64,000 nt of DNA from Corallococcus silvisoli (GTDB taxonomy: Bacteria; Myxococcota; Myxococcia; Myxococcales; Myxococcaceae): the NCBI RefSeq assembly GCF_009909145.1, contig NZ_JAAAPJ010000005.1:1-64000 (forward strand), in the 5' to 3' direction. Under the pieces are notes generated by a model that was not told the origin of the DNA, searched no databases, and was given only the letters and a program-made list of their open reading frames with translations. Below are positions 18,166-26,707 of the stretch, piece by piece. The translations under genes and the position numbers were made by a program. The stretch's first letter is position 1. Each line of letters begins with the position of its first letter.

Positions 18166-18852
18166 CTACGTTCGTTCCTCCAACAGCACCCGGACGCGTT
18201 TCAACACCGCGTCGAACATCGCGGGGGTGAGCCTCCCCGTCTGGGTGTTCTGCTGGCTGACGTGGTAGCTGCCCACGAGCCACCGTCCGTCCGGTAGCCG
18301 GAACTCGGCGCCGTGGCCGAAGACAGGCCGGGGCGTGGGCAGCGGACCGCCCGTGCGAGCAGCCGACGCCAGCGCGGCGTTCCACCCGATGGCCCCCAAG
18401 GCGAGCAGCACCCGGCCGGGCAGCAGCGCCATCTCCCGGTCCAGGAACGGCGCGCACCGGGCCAGCTCCTCTGGCAGGGGCTTGTTGTCCGGCGGCGCGC
18501 ACCGGGCCGAGGCGACGATGAAGGCGTCCGTCAGCGCCAGCCCGTCGTCCCGACTTTCACTGTGGGGCTGACTCGCGAAGCCCGCGCGGTGAAGGCCCGC
18601 GAAGAGGAAGTCGCCCGAGCGGTCGCCGGTGAACATCCGCCCCGTCCGGTTGGCGCCGTGCGCGGCGGGGGCCAGCCCCACGATGATCAGCCGGGCCTTC
18701 GGGTCGCCGAACCCCGGGACGGGCTTCCCCCAGTAGTCCCAGTCGCGGTAGGCGCGCCGCTTCACCCGGGCCACCTCCTCGCGCCACGCCACGAGCCGGG
18801 GGCAGGCCCGGCAGGCGATGATCTCCTGGTGCAGCTTCTCCAGCTTCGTCAC
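18166..18852 (-). CDS. Uracil-DNA glycosylase, family 5 (UDGb)
   Basis: 228 residues. Cysteines at the N terminus (ACRACPRL) and later (ARCAPP, ARCAPF) fit the iron-sulphur cluster of the family 4/5 enzymes. Motif A is GLAPAAHGANRTGRMFTGD, whose HGANRTGR identifies family 5 (UDGb) rather than family 4, and the C-terminal motif is HVSQQNTQTGRLT. Such enzymes remove uracil and hypoxanthine from DNA for base-excision repair. The GTG start overlaps the stop of the transporter gene by 4 bases (GTGA), so the two are translationally coupled although their roles are not obviously linked. Confidence 0.93.
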   Translation of the reverse strand: MTKLEKLHQEIIACRACPRLVAWREEVARVKRRAYRDWDYWGKPVPGFGDPKARLIIVGLAPAAHGANRTGRMFTGDRSGDFLFAGLHRAGFASQPHSESRDDGLALTDAFIVASARCAPPDNKPLPEELARCAPFLDREMALLPGRVLLALGAIGWNAALASAARTGGPLPTPRPVFGHGAEFRLPDGRWLVGSYHVSQQNTQTGRLTPAMFDAVLKRVRVLLEERT

Positions 18853-20033
18853 GGCCCGCGCCCGCTCCCCTTGTAGAGCTCCGTGCGGCGGTAGCGCTGG
18901 AGGACGACGCTCAGGACGACCTTGAGGATGGCGCTGGCCGGGACCGCCAGGAGGATGCCCACGAAGCCGAACAGCTCACCGAACGCGAGCACGGCGATGA
19001 TGACCGCCACGGGCGCCAGGCCCACCTTCTCCCCCACGACGCGCGGGGTGATGACGAAGCCTTCGGCCAGCTGACCGATGATGAAGGTCGCCGCCACCAC
19101 CGCCAACTGCCACGGCCCCTGCCACGACAGGAGCACGCCCAACACCGCCAGCACCACGCCAATGCCCGTGCCCAGGTAGGGCACCATGTTGCCGAAGCCG
19201 GCGATGAGCCCGATGGCGATGGCCAGGTCGATGCGCGCCACGGACAGCCCCACCGCGTAGAGCACCGACAGGATGGCCCCCACGGTGAGCTGGCCCTGCA
19301 CGAAGGCGGACAGCACCTCGTCCACCTCCCGGAAGCGCTGGCTCACCAGCGCCACCGAGCGGCGCGGCAGCAGGTCCTGGATGCTCCCCATCAAGCGCGG
19401 GTAGTCCTGGAGGAAGAAGAACGCCAGCACCGGCACCACCGACAGGCCCAGCAGCGTGGCCGCGAAGCGCGCGGTGTTGCCGGCGAAGCTCGCGACGAGC
19501 CGCGCCGCGGTGGGGCCCGCGCTCTGGATCAGCTCCGACGCCTTCTCCCCCAGCTCCGCGGTGCGCTGGCTCACCAGGTCCGGCAACGACACGCCCAGGA
19601 GCGACTCCACCTGCGGCACCACCTGGGTGCTGGCCCGCTGGAAGAAGCCGGGCAGCTTCGCCGCCTCGTCACGGAACACCGGCACCAGGTACAGCCCCGC
19701 GCCCACCAGCAGGAGCGTGCCCGCGAAGAAGAGCACGGACGTGCCCCACGTGCGGTCCAGGCCGCGCTTCTCCAGGAGCGTGACCAGCGGGTTGAACGCG
19801 TACGCGCCCGTCAGCGCCAGCAACACTGGCACCGCCACCCCGCCGGACACCGACAGGAGCGCGAACACCAGCGCCAACGAGCCCACCATCGCCCCGGACC
19901 ACACGAAGTCGACCCGACGAGCCTCCGCCTCGTCCAACGCCGCGGGGTCTCCGGCCGGAGGCACGGGCTCCGGGTGCACGACATGCAACACCGGGGAGAC
20001 CTCCGGGGACGCGGCGGACTGGGGGACCTTCAC
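18849..20033 (-). CDS. AI-2E/PerM family membrane transporter
   Basis: 394 residues with about eight membrane segments: two or three near the N terminus (MVGSLALVFALLSVSGG; VPVLLALTGAYAF), one near residue 100 (TSVLFFAGTLLLVGAGLYLV), a soluble insert, then several at the C-terminal half including the family motif region GFGNMVPYLGTGIGVVLAVL and a final LFGFVGILLAVPASAI. The family exports autoinducer-2-like signals or ions; the substrate here is unknown. The start is a GTG at 20033. The first 45 residues are a proline-rich cytoplasmic leader. Downstream it overlaps the UDG gene. Confidence 0.9.
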   Translation of the reverse strand: MKVPQSAASPEVSPVLHVVHPEPVPPAGDPAALDEAEARRVDFVWSGAMVGSLALVFALLSVSGGVAVPVLLALTGAYAFNPLVTLLEKRGLDRTWGTSVLFFAGTLLLVGAGLYLVPVFRDEAAKLPGFFQRASTQVVPQVESLLGVSLPDLVSQRTAELGEKASELIQSAGPTAARLVASFAGNTARFAATLLGLSVVPVLAFFFLQDYPRLMGSIQDLLPRRSVALVSQRFREVDEVLSAFVQGQLTVGAILSVLYAVGLSVARIDLAIAIGLIAGFGNMVPYLGTGIGVVLAVLGVLLSWQGPWQLAVVAATFIIGQLAEGFVITPRVVGEKVGLAPVAVIIAVLAFGELFGFVGILLAVPASAILKVVLSVVLQRYRRTELYKGSGRGP

Positions 20034-20287
20034 CGCGCGCTCACTGCCTTTCTTGCGACGTCCGATGACCGCCTCCTGTCCCCGCCCATCCTACGGCGTC
20101 TTGGGCTCCTGATTGCGGCTCACGAATGGGCCAAAGCCGTCGCCCGCCACCTCGCGGTCCAAGGCACCAGCCTTGACACGGCCCGGTTGCGTATCGCTCA
20201 CCGCCCGCCGTTGGAGGGACGGAGGAACGTCTGCGTCCACTCCCCCAGCGTCACCTCGCGCGGACCGGGAACGCCTCGACCCTCACT

Positions 20288-20662
20288 TCACGGAGCGCCG
20301 CCGCCCTCGGGCGCCAGGGGCCGCAGCTTCACGTTGAGCGTCACCCGCGCCCCGCTGGGCGAGTAGTAGGTCGTGTACGGATAGAAGCCGCGCTTCTTCA
20401 CCTCGACCTGGTGGAAGCCCGCGTCATGCAGCCGCAGGCTCCGGGACACCCCGGAGAAGTCGCTGCACTTGCCCTGCTCCACGCCGTCCAGCAGCACGTC
20501 CGCATCCGAGGGTTCGCACCGGAGCACCAGGTCCCCGCTCTTGCCCTCGGCGGAGGCCATCAGCTCGCGCGCACGGACCACCGTCGCCGGCTGTTCCTGC
20601 TTCGCCGCGCAGCCGCCCGCAAGCACCGCGAGCGTCAACACTGCCGCCCACCCGACTCGCAT
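20288..20662 (-). CDS. Small lipoprotein with PEGA-like domain
   Basis: 124 residues. The signal peptide ends in a lipobox (LAVLAGGC, Cys near 18), so the mature protein should be a lipoprotein. The remainder resembles a PEGA-type beta sandwich: LVLRCEPSDADVLLDGVEQG, then LRLHDAGFHQVEVKKRGFYP. PEGA domains are surface or periplasmic modules common in myxobacteria. The ATG at 20662 shares its first base with the stop of a 48-codon gene (TGATG), so I prefer it to the GTG one codon earlier. Confidence 0.75.
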   Translation of the reverse strand: MRVGWAAVLTLAVLAGGCAAKQEQPATVVRARELMASAEGKSGDLVLRCEPSDADVLLDGVEQGKCSDFSGVSRSLRLHDAGFHQVEVKKRGFYPYTTYYSPSGARVTLNVKLRPLAPEGGGAP

Positions 20663-20808
20663 CACGGCGCCACGTTCAGCTCGACCGTGACTTCCATCAC
20701 ACCGGCCGGTCGCGCCGGAGCGCCAGCGGCGGTCGTCTGGGGCTTGGAGGCGGCGGCCAGCGCGTCGGTCGCGAGGAGCAGGCAGGGCGCGAAACGTTTC
20801 AGGGACAT
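20662..20808 (-). CDS. 48-residue predicted secreted small protein
   Basis: A short ORF beginning at ATG 20808 behind GAGGA. It starts MSLKRFAPCLLLATDALAAA, which looks like a short signal peptide, and ends VTVELNVAP. The stop (TGA, 20664-20662) overlaps the ATG of the PEGA lipoprotein, which suggests real translation and coupling. I do not recognise a family. It could be a degenerate export signal carrier or simply a leader peptide for the lipoprotein. Confidence 0.5.
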   Translation of the reverse strand: MSLKRFAPCLLLATDALAAASKPQTTAAGAPARPAGVMEVTVELNVAP

Positions 20809-20836
20809 CGTCGTTCCTCGGGCACTCGCGGCGGCG

Positions 20837-21643
20837 CTACTGCGTGACGATGACGACCCGGCCCTCGGCCAGGAAGCGCGTGTTCGCCTCGGTGAGCGCG
20901 CGGGCCCCTTCCGCGTTCAGGACCAAGTCGGAGCCCTGGAGTTGCGCGGCCTTCACCACCAGCGGCTTGTCGCCCACGCGCGCGGCCTTGCGGGCGGCCT
21001 CCAGGTTCTCGAACCAGGCCGCCACGCCCGTCGTGCCACGCGCCTCGTCCGTGAGCACCGTCGCGCCGTAGAGCGCCTTGCCCGCCGCATCCACCAGCCT
21101 GGGCGAGAGCACCGGCTTCACGCCCAATCCGCGCGCGTCCACCACGAGGCCGGTGTACTTCGCCGCGCCCTCCGCGTTGAGCACGATGGCCACGTCCTGC
21201 GCGGGCGTCAGCGCCGCGGTGAGCGCCGCGAGCGGCACCTCCACGTCCAGCTCCACGCCGCTGTCGGAGAAGTAGCGCCGGGCCACGACCTTGTAGCCGC
21301 GGATGGCGCCTTCCACGCGGGCCTTCACCTCGTCGCGGGACCACTCATCGCCCACGGTGCGGCCCGCGCTCACCTGGATGACCTTGGCCTGCTCCAGGAG
21401 GTTGCGGAACGCGTCCAGCTTCGCGGCGCGCTCGGCGCCCAGGCGCGCCTGGGCCGGGTTGGCGGCCTTGAGGTCCGGCGCCCCGGAGCCCGTGGCGCGC
21501 AGGATCTGCCCCTCCCAGTTGATGCCCGGCGAGCCAGCGCCACGCACGGCCTCGACGGCGGGTGCGGCGCTCTTCGCGTCCTTGCCCTGGCCCAGCGCCG
21601 TCAGCGGCACGACCAGCAACAAACCCCACAGCGAACGCCTCAC
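20837..21643 (-). CDS. LPP20-like secreted protein
   Basis: 268 residues from a GTG at 21643, which has AGGAG 7 bases upstream. A signal peptide (RRSLWGLLLVVPLTALGQG) is followed by a domain of LPP20/TPM type: ARLGAERAAKLDAFRNLLEQ, then VSAGRTVGDEW and VARRYFSDSGVELDVEVPL. The second half repeats a beta-rich pattern around VVDARGLGVKPVLSPRLVD. LPP20-like proteins are envelope proteins of poorly known role; in other bacteria relatives accompany flagellar or adhesin genes. It heads a minus-strand group with the 48-residue ORF and the PEGA lipoprotein, so the three may form one envelope operon. Confidence 0.7.
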   Translation of the reverse strand: MRRSLWGLLLVVPLTALGQGKDAKSAAPAVEAVRGAGSPGINWEGQILRATGSGAPDLKAANPAQARLGAERAAKLDAFRNLLEQAKVIQVSAGRTVGDEWSRDEVKARVEGAIRGYKVVARRYFSDSGVELDVEVPLAALTAALTPAQDVAIVLNAEGAAKYTGLVVDARGLGVKPVLSPRLVDAAGKALYGATVLTDEARGTTGVAAWFENLEAARKAARVGDKPLVVKAAQLQGSDLVLNAEGARALTEANTRFLAEGRVVIVTQ

Positions 21644-21843
21644 GGAGCACTCCTCCCGCTGTCGCCGCGACACGTCGGCGAGCGCACAGGAAACCACTCC
21701 GGTCATTCAAGGGGGCCACTCCGCGCGAAGTCAAGGCGACCCGAAGGACGGACGGATCCACCTGACGTCCTCCGCGCGCATTCCGTGAACCGCCGGTGGC
21801 ACCGCGCGGTCGCGGTGGCACACCCGGAGGATCACCTCGCGTG

Positions 21844-22176
21844 TCAGTTGCCTTCGGTGTGACGGTCCACGTACGCGTCGATCATCTTGCGGTGCCGCTC
21901 GGTGAGCAGCGTGAAGCGCACACCTGACTGCTCCTTGCGCCCCAACTCCTTCCACTCGCGTACGACTTCACCCTCGGCGTAGATGATCTCCTCGGAGCCG
22001 GGGAGCTGGAACTGGAGGCCCACGCGGCGCGCGTCGTGCTGGGGCTCGATGAGGCGCGACAGGCTGACGCCCTCCTGGCTGATGTCCGCCGCGCGGGTCA
22101 TGTACGGCACGCCGCCCATGTACTTGTTGAGGTAGATGTCCAGGGGCGCCCGATTGGCCTTCCGCTTCTCGCTCAT
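21844..22176 (-). CDS. PilZ domain protein
   Basis: 110 residues, essentially one PilZ domain. The N-terminal basic segment (KRKANRAPLDIYLNKY) corresponds to the RxxxR end of the motif, although the spacing is not canonical. D-I-S-Q-E-G-V-S stands in the place of (D/N)xSxxG, followed by the beta-barrel VGLQFQLPGSEEIIYAEGEV and GVRFTLL. PilZ proteins bind cyclic di-GMP and control motility, polysaccharide or transcription. Canonical ligand arginines are uncertain here, so it may be a non-binding member. GGAGGT lies 9 bases before the ATG. The gene stands alone, divergent from the FKBP gene. Confidence 0.8.
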   Translation of the reverse strand: MSEKRKANRAPLDIYLNKYMGGVPYMTRAADISQEGVSLSRLIEPQHDARRVGLQFQLPGSEEIIYAEGEVVREWKELGRKEQSGVRFTLLTERHRKMIDAYVDRHTEGN

Positions 22177-22267
22177 TGGCTCATGACCTCCGGCTGGTGC
22201 AACAGGCCGCTGCGTGGGTGAAGCGACCTGAAGGCACAGTACGGTCAGACGTCATGCGCGCAAGAAA

Positions 22268-22316
22268 ACGGCGCCCTGCTCCCTCGGAAGACCGGCCTGG
22301 AGGCGCCGTCTTTTTT
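22268..22316 (+). terminator. Intrinsic terminator without an upstream gene
   Basis: ACGGCGCC (22268-22275) pairs with GGCGCCGT (22302-22309), and C plus six T residues follow. No plus-strand gene lies upstream, since pilZ runs the other way. The A-run before the stem would also make it a weak minus-strand terminator. It could end a short RNA that starts in 22180-22260. Confidence 0.6.
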
Positions 22317-22425
22317 CGCTCGCTGGATTCTTCGCGTTGGCTTGTGCGTACGACCTGCCCGGAAGGATGACCGGCGGCGCATGCGCGGCCCTATAGTCCC
22401 CTCCATTCTCGTGAAAGGCGGAAGC

Positions 22426-23166
22426 ATGCGGATGCAGTGGAAGGCGGCCCTGGTGCTGATGCTTGGCGCTCCGGGACTCGCGCTGGCGCAGTCCTCGACC
22501 AAGACCTCGAAGCCGGCCGCCGCGCCGGAGGCCCCCGCGCAGGCGGCCTCCCAGGCGCCGCCGGACCTCCAGACGGATGATCAGAAGGCCATCTATTCGC
22601 TCGGCGTGACGCTGGGCCAGAGCGTGACGGCGCTCGCGCTGACGCCCGCGGAGGTGCAGCTGCTCCAGCACGGCCTCCAGGACGCGCTCGCCGGCACATC
22701 CCCCGCCGTGGATCCAAAGGAGTACACGCCGAAGATCCAGGCGCTCGCGAAGGCACGCCAGGCCCAGGTCAACGTCGCCACGCTGGACCGAGCCTCCAAG
22801 GAGCCTGGGGCCACCCGGCTGCCCTCCGGCGTCATCTACCGGGAGCTCAAGGCCGGCACCGGCAAGGTGCCCCGCGCCATCGACACCGTGAAGGTGCACT
22901 ACCGGGGCACCCTGGTGGACGGCTCGGAGTTCGACAGCTCCTACGCGCGCGGCATGGCGGCGGAGTTCCCGCTCAACGGCGTCATCCCCTGCTGGACCCA
23001 GGGCGTGCAGAAGATGAAGGTCGGCGGCAAGGCGAAGCTCACCTGCCCCGCGAGCACCGCGTACGGGGAGCGTCCGCCCACCGGCTCGCGCATCCCGCCC
23101 AATGCCGTGCTCCAGTTCGACGTGGAGCTGGTGGACATCCCCGGCAACACCGCCGTCACCCCGTAG
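22426..23166 (+). CDS. FKBP-type peptidyl-prolyl isomerase, exported
   Basis: 246 residues from ATG 22426, which has a GGCGGA site upstream. A signal peptide (MQWKAALVLMLGAPGLALAQ) is followed by an Ala/Pro-rich linker, an FKBP_N dimerisation region (DDQKAIYSLGVTLGQSV) and the catalytic FKBP domain: VKVHYRGTLVDGSEFDSSY, then GVIPCWTQGVQKMKVGGKA and AYGERPPTGSRIPPNA. The aromatic pocket residues (Y, F, D, W, Y, F) are in place. It resembles periplasmic FkpA/Mip proteins that help fold outer-membrane and secreted proteins. It is a single gene whose transcript runs toward a minus-strand pair. Confidence 0.95.
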   Translation: MRMQWKAALVLMLGAPGLALAQSSTKTSKPAAAPEAPAQAASQAPPDLQTDDQKAIYSLGVTLGQSVTALALTPAEVQLLQHGLQDALAGTSPAVDPKEYTPKIQALAKARQAQVNVATLDRASKEPGATRLPSGVIYRELKAGTGKVPRAIDTVKVHYRGTLVDGSEFDSSYARGMAAEFPLNGVIPCWTQGVQKMKVGGKAKLTCPASTAYGERPPTGSRIPPNAVLQFDVELVDIPGNTAVTP

Positions 23167-23215
23167 CGCGTCCCCCGCGACGGGGGCCCGTGCGAAACGG
23201 GCCCCCGCGCAGGCA

Positions 23216-23461
23216 TCAGCGCACCGGCGAGCGCACCGACCGGCCACCGAAGGGCGGATCCGCCATGATGGCCTGGGCCATCCGGTCCGCGAAGGTGCGC
23301 CCCTCCCGCTCAAAGGCCGCCGTCTCCTCCTCGTTCAGGAGCACGCGAACCTCGAACTGGACGATGCCGCCCACCAGGACCTCGATGGACAGCGCTCCGC
23401 CCCGCCCGCGCAGCACGCGGTACAGGAGCGGACTCTGGAGCAGCACCTCCTCGTCGCTCAC
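23216..23461 (-). CDS. Hypothetical protein, 81 residues
   Basis: Starts at GTG 23461, overlapping the stop of the lipoprotein gene by 4 bases (GTGA). The sequence has a beta-strand-rich first half (LLYRVLRGRGGALSIEVLVG, IVQFEVRVLLNEEE) and a helical second half with REGRTFADRMAQAIM. I do not recognise a family. Overlap with the upstream lipoprotein indicates co-translation, so a joint function is likely, but nothing in the sequence gives a biochemical role. Confidence 0.65.
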   Translation of the reverse strand: MSDEEVLLQSPLLYRVLRGRGGALSIEVLVGGIVQFEVRVLLNEEETAAFEREGRTFADRMAQAIMADPPFGGRSVRSPVR

Positions 23462-24102
23462 GGAATCTCCGCCACCTGCGCGTCGGCCACCGGCGCGTTG
23501 ATGACCATCACCTCCGGCACGCCGCCAGACGTGTAGCCGCCGAACTTGAAGCAGTCCTTGTCCTCCGGCGTGGTGCACTTCCACACGCCCGGATCCGCGT
23601 CCACCGGCAGCCGCGTGCAGACCTTCCGCGCCCCCAGGTCCAGCGTCATCATCCGCAGCGGGCCCTCGAAGTTCTTCGCGGGCAGGCCCAGCGCCTGCCC
23701 CAGCACCGCCGGGTCATGCTTGCCGTCCGCCGTCTTCGCCTTCTCCACCGCGCCGTGGATGGTCGCCGACGGCGCCGCGAACAGGTAGCAGCCCGCGTCG
23801 TTGCAGCGGCCGAAGTTCTTCGCGGCCGCCTGCACCACGAACTTCTGGTACGCGCTGTCCGTCATCAGCCACGACACCTTGCGGTCCGGGAAGTTCTTGT
23901 CCACGTGCTGATCGATGCCGTAGGGGCTGGCCAGCGTGTCCGCCTCCTTGGAGATGCTCTTCTGCGCATCGTCACAGTTGTCCACCAGCGACGCGGCCGC
24001 GGGCTCCGACGGCTCGGACGGCTTCGAGCCCCCCTTCATCGAGGCACAGCCCACCACGGTCGACAGGGAACCCAGCAACAGCGCTCGGGAAATGAAATTC
24101 AC
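23458..24102 (-). CDS. Lipoprotein of unknown function
   Basis: 214 residues from the GTG at 24102, with GGAGGA 6 bases upstream. The signal peptide ends in a lipobox (STVVGC). Six cysteines lie in the mature part (VDNCDDAQ, GRCNDAGCYLF, KVCTRLP, WKCTTPE, DCFKFGG), so an oxidised extracytoplasmic fold is likely. No catalytic motif is visible. It is encoded just downstream of the M3-like peptidase gene (42 bases) and just upstream of the 81-residue ORF, which overlaps its stop. The three may form one transcript. Confidence 0.7.
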   Translation of the reverse strand: MNFISRALLLGSLSTVVGCASMKGGSKPSEPSEPAAASLVDNCDDAQKSISKEADTLASPYGIDQHVDKNFPDRKVSWLMTDSAYQKFVVQAAAKNFGRCNDAGCYLFAAPSATIHGAVEKAKTADGKHDPAVLGQALGLPAKNFEGPLRMMTLDLGARKVCTRLPVDADPGVWKCTTPEDKDCFKFGGYTSGGVPEVMVINAPVADAQVAEIP

Positions 24103-24143
24103 GGTCACTCCTCCAGAGATGTGAAAATTGGAAGGCCCGGATA

Positions 24144-26261
24144 TCACAGCGAGGCTGCGGTGGCGCGCAACAAAGCGTCCGCGCTGACGGGGGCGCCGGT
24201 GGCGTGGCGCATCCATTCGTCCGGGGTGACGGAGCCGAAGATGGCCATGCGCTCGAACTCCGCGCCCAGCGGGCCGTGCTGCTTCAGGTGCTCTTCAATC
24301 TGGAAGGCGATGAGGTGCCCGAGCGGGTAGTCCGGCAGGTACAGCGGATAGCTGATCATGTGGCTGTAGATGCCCAGCAGCGGGCTGTCCCTCCCTCCCA
24401 GCACGGGCGCGTAGTACCGGTTCCAGATGTCGCGCGACAGGCCCGCCACGGCCTCGCGAAGCTGCGCGGGCGTGGCGTCCGGGTGGTCGTACATCCAGTG
24501 CCACGTGGCCATGTCCACCAGCGCCACGCCGGCGATCTCCCAGGCCTGCCAGAAGTCGTTGAGCACGCGCTCGCGTTCGCTCTGGGCATCCGGCTTCCCC
24601 AGGCCCAGCAGCTCCAGGTCGCGCGCCTGGAAGACGAAGGCCAGCGCCTCCGTGAAGGCGTTGTTGGGGACGCCGGACAGGAGCGTGTGGTCCACCTCGT
24701 ACAGGCTGAAGACCTGCTCCACGTTGTGCCCCAGCTCGTGCACCGCGATGTTGTAGCCCTTGTAGTCCATGCCCCCCTTCTCCACGCGCGTGCGCAGGCG
24801 GGGGAAGTCGCCCCGGCGCAGCGCCGGCTGGGCGTGGCCGGCGCCGCGCGAGGCGTCCACGCGGATGCGCGACGTGAGCATGTCGGCCTTCTCTCGCGTG
24901 AAGCCCAGCCCCTGGAGGATGCGGGGGATGTCGCGCGCGAAGGCGTCCGCCGTGGGGTAGCGCTTGCGCGTGAGCGCGTCCAGCTGCGCCTCCGGCACCT
25001 TCGAGCCCGGACGAAAGCCGGGGTACCACAGGTCCTGCGGCTCCAGCGGACGGCCCAGGCGCGACTCGATGAGCTTCGCCACGCGCGGCACCAGCGGAGA
25101 CTCGAGCAGCTGCGTGAGCAACGCGCGCACGCGCGCCTCCGGCAGGCCCCGGTCCAGGTCGAAGCTGCGCGCGATGCGCGTGGGGGCCACCGGCGAATAG
25201 GGATCCGCCCGCCGCGACGCCTGGAAGGTCGCGAGCAGCCGCGCGTAGCGCGTGTCCGGCTCCGGCGCGGGGTCCGCCTTCGCGGGGCGCTCGGGTGCGT
25301 TCGGCTCCACCGACGCCGCCGGGGCCACCGTCACCTGGTTGGTGAACGGATCCCAGTCCACGCGCGGGTTGTCGATGACCGTCGCGGGGATGGACTGGGT
25401 GACGATTCGCTCCATCACCTGGACGATCATCCGCTGCTTCGCCAGCCCCTGGGGATCCGTGTAGTCCGCCTTCAACTCGTCGCGCAGGTTCCAGTGGCTG
25501 ATGAGCCGCAGGCCCTGGGGGAACAGGCGCTGGCCCTTCGCGTCCACCAGGTGGTGCATCCAGACGTTGTATTCAGCGATGTAGAGGTTCGCGTCCGCGA
25601 TGGCCTGCGACACCTTCTGCTCCACCGCCGCGGGCACGCGCCGGTTGAAGCGCGACGCGAGCTTCGCCTCCGCCCACTGCCGCCGCGTCCAGGCCGGACC
25701 GTCCTTCGTGCGCTCCTCCAGCGTGGTGAGCGGGAAGTTGAGCAGCACGACGAAGCCCGGCTTCGCCTGGAACAGGTCCGACGTGACGTTGGAGGAAGGG
25801 TCATACGCCGCGAGCAGCGGCTCCACCGGCAGCAGCGGCCCCAGGTCCAGGTCCGTGAACCACTGGAGCTCCCGGCCCAGCTCGTTCATGTGGCCGTCGA
25901 ACTGCTCGAAGAGCCCTTCCAGGCGCTTGAACGTCGCGTCCAGCCGCGGGCCCTCCGGCAGGAACTGCTCTCGCGCGAAGGCCGCCAGGTCCCCGTCCTC
26001 CGCGCGCCACAGCGTGGCCACCTGCTCCACGCCGCGCTCGATGCGGGCCCGCTGGGCCTCACCGTGCTTCGCGACCAGCTCCGCCTCGAGGGAGGCCAGG
26101 GCCTCCTTCGACACGGGCGCGGATGACGCGGGCGCGGACGCAGCGCCTTGCGCGCGAGCGACGGACGCGGCGGGCGACGTGGGAGTGGACGGCGTGGCGC
26201 AGCCGAGGGCGGCCACGAGCGGCAGCAAGCGCAGGCGGGGGAAGCGGGTCGGCACGGACAT
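24144..26261 (-). CDS. Zinc metallopeptidase lipoprotein (M3-like)
   Basis: 705 residues. The signal peptide carries a lipobox (LPLVAALGC), followed by a low-complexity Ala/Ser/Pro linker. The catalytic zinc site is HELGHN (about 24724-24741) with a downstream glutamate in NAFTEALAFVF, an HExxH...E arrangement as in gluzincins of the M3/M2 type. The long helical N-terminal half and the C-terminal helical region fit the clam-shaped M3 oligopeptidase fold. It is probably an outer-membrane or periplasmic oligopeptidase. It is close in position and design to the M2 peptidase at 27094-28959, although the two are not obviously close paralogs. Confidence 0.82.
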   Translation of the reverse strand: MSVPTRFPRLRLLPLVAALGCATPSTPTSPAASVARAQGAASAPASSAPVSKEALASLEAELVAKHGEAQRARIERGVEQVATLWRAEDGDLAAFAREQFLPEGPRLDATFKRLEGLFEQFDGHMNELGRELQWFTDLDLGPLLPVEPLLAAYDPSSNVTSDLFQAKPGFVVLLNFPLTTLEERTKDGPAWTRRQWAEAKLASRFNRRVPAAVEQKVSQAIADANLYIAEYNVWMHHLVDAKGQRLFPQGLRLISHWNLRDELKADYTDPQGLAKQRMIVQVMERIVTQSIPATVIDNPRVDWDPFTNQVTVAPAASVEPNAPERPAKADPAPEPDTRYARLLATFQASRRADPYSPVAPTRIARSFDLDRGLPEARVRALLTQLLESPLVPRVAKLIESRLGRPLEPQDLWYPGFRPGSKVPEAQLDALTRKRYPTADAFARDIPRILQGLGFTREKADMLTSRIRVDASRGAGHAQPALRRGDFPRLRTRVEKGGMDYKGYNIAVHELGHNVEQVFSLYEVDHTLLSGVPNNAFTEALAFVFQARDLELLGLGKPDAQSERERVLNDFWQAWEIAGVALVDMATWHWMYDHPDATPAQLREAVAGLSRDIWNRYYAPVLGGRDSPLLGIYSHMISYPLYLPDYPLGHLIAFQIEEHLKQHGPLGAEFERMAIFGSVTPDEWMRHATGAPVSADALLRATAASL

Positions 26262-26278
26262 GCGGGCTCCAGAACGGA

Positions 26279-26317
26279 CAGAAGGCCCGACCCTGGAACG
26301 GATCGGACCCTCTGGGT
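26279..26317 (-). terminator. Hairpin terminator after the downstream cold-shock gene
   Basis: On the minus strand AGAGGGTCCGATCC pairs with GGGTCGGGCCTTCT around a short loop. Only a weak pyrimidine run follows. The stem is nearly the same as the one after the second cold-shock gene (26708-26741), which shows that the duplicated unit included its terminator. Confidence 0.65.
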
Positions 26318-26358
26318 GAATCAGGAAGTCGTCAGGATGACGACGGGCTCAGCGGGCT

Positions 26359-26562
26359 TCAGATGGGGCGAACGTTCTGCGCCTGCAGGCCCTTGGCGCC
26401 CTTGGCGACGTCGAACTCCACCTTCTGGCCCTCCTGGAGGCTGCGGAAGCCGTCCGCCTGGATGGCGGTGTGGTGGCAGAAGAGGTCCTCGCCGCCGCCG
26501 TCCTGCATGATGAAGCCGAAGCCCTTCGCATCGTTGAACCACTTCACGGTACCGGTCGCCAT
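26359..26562 (-). CDS. Cold-shock protein (CspA family), copy 1
   Basis: 67 residues forming one complete cold-shock domain: [15 protein letters not shown] (RNP1 KGFGFI) and [10 protein letters not shown] (RNP2-like; most family members have V-F-V-H-F-S at this point), ending [10 protein letters not shown]. The protein is an RNA chaperone binding single-stranded nucleic acids. It is about 85 percent identical by eye to the gene at 26768-26971 and shares its leader and terminator, so the pair is a tandem duplication. The cysteine in LFCHH is a lineage feature present in both copies. Confidence 0.97.
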   Translation of the reverse strand: MATGTVKWFNDAKGFGFIMQDGGGEDLFCHHTAIQADGFRSLQEGQKVEFDVAKGAKGLQAQNVRPI

Positions 26563-26645
26563 TGCCTTGTTCTTCTTTCATCGCGGACAGGGAAAGTCGC
26601 CATCCGGTCCCACAGAGTTCAACCCTACAAGACGGGGCGCACACT
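26563..26645 (-). promoter_or_regulatory. Conserved leader of cold-shock gene copy 1
   Basis: About 80 bases upstream of the ATG closely match the region upstream of the other csp gene (26972-27055), including CTTGTAGGGTTGAACTCTGT, GACCGGA, TTTCCTGTCCGCGATGAAAG and the AAGAAC next to the start. Such conservation outside coding sequence suggests a shared promoter and 5' untranslated regulatory element, as in known cspA mRNAs with temperature-sensitive leaders. Confidence 0.65.
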
Positions 26646-26707
26646 AGGCGGCCCGCTCCACGGAAGTCCACCACCCCTCCGGAAATAGGTCCGAAAGCCT
26701 GAAAGAC

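Noticed and set aside
20034..20287. A gene in the gap between the AI-2E transporter and the PEGA lipoprotein
   Set aside because: Open frames here have no ribosome binding site or protein-like composition; I see nothing in it beyond possible promoter DNA for the transporter gene.
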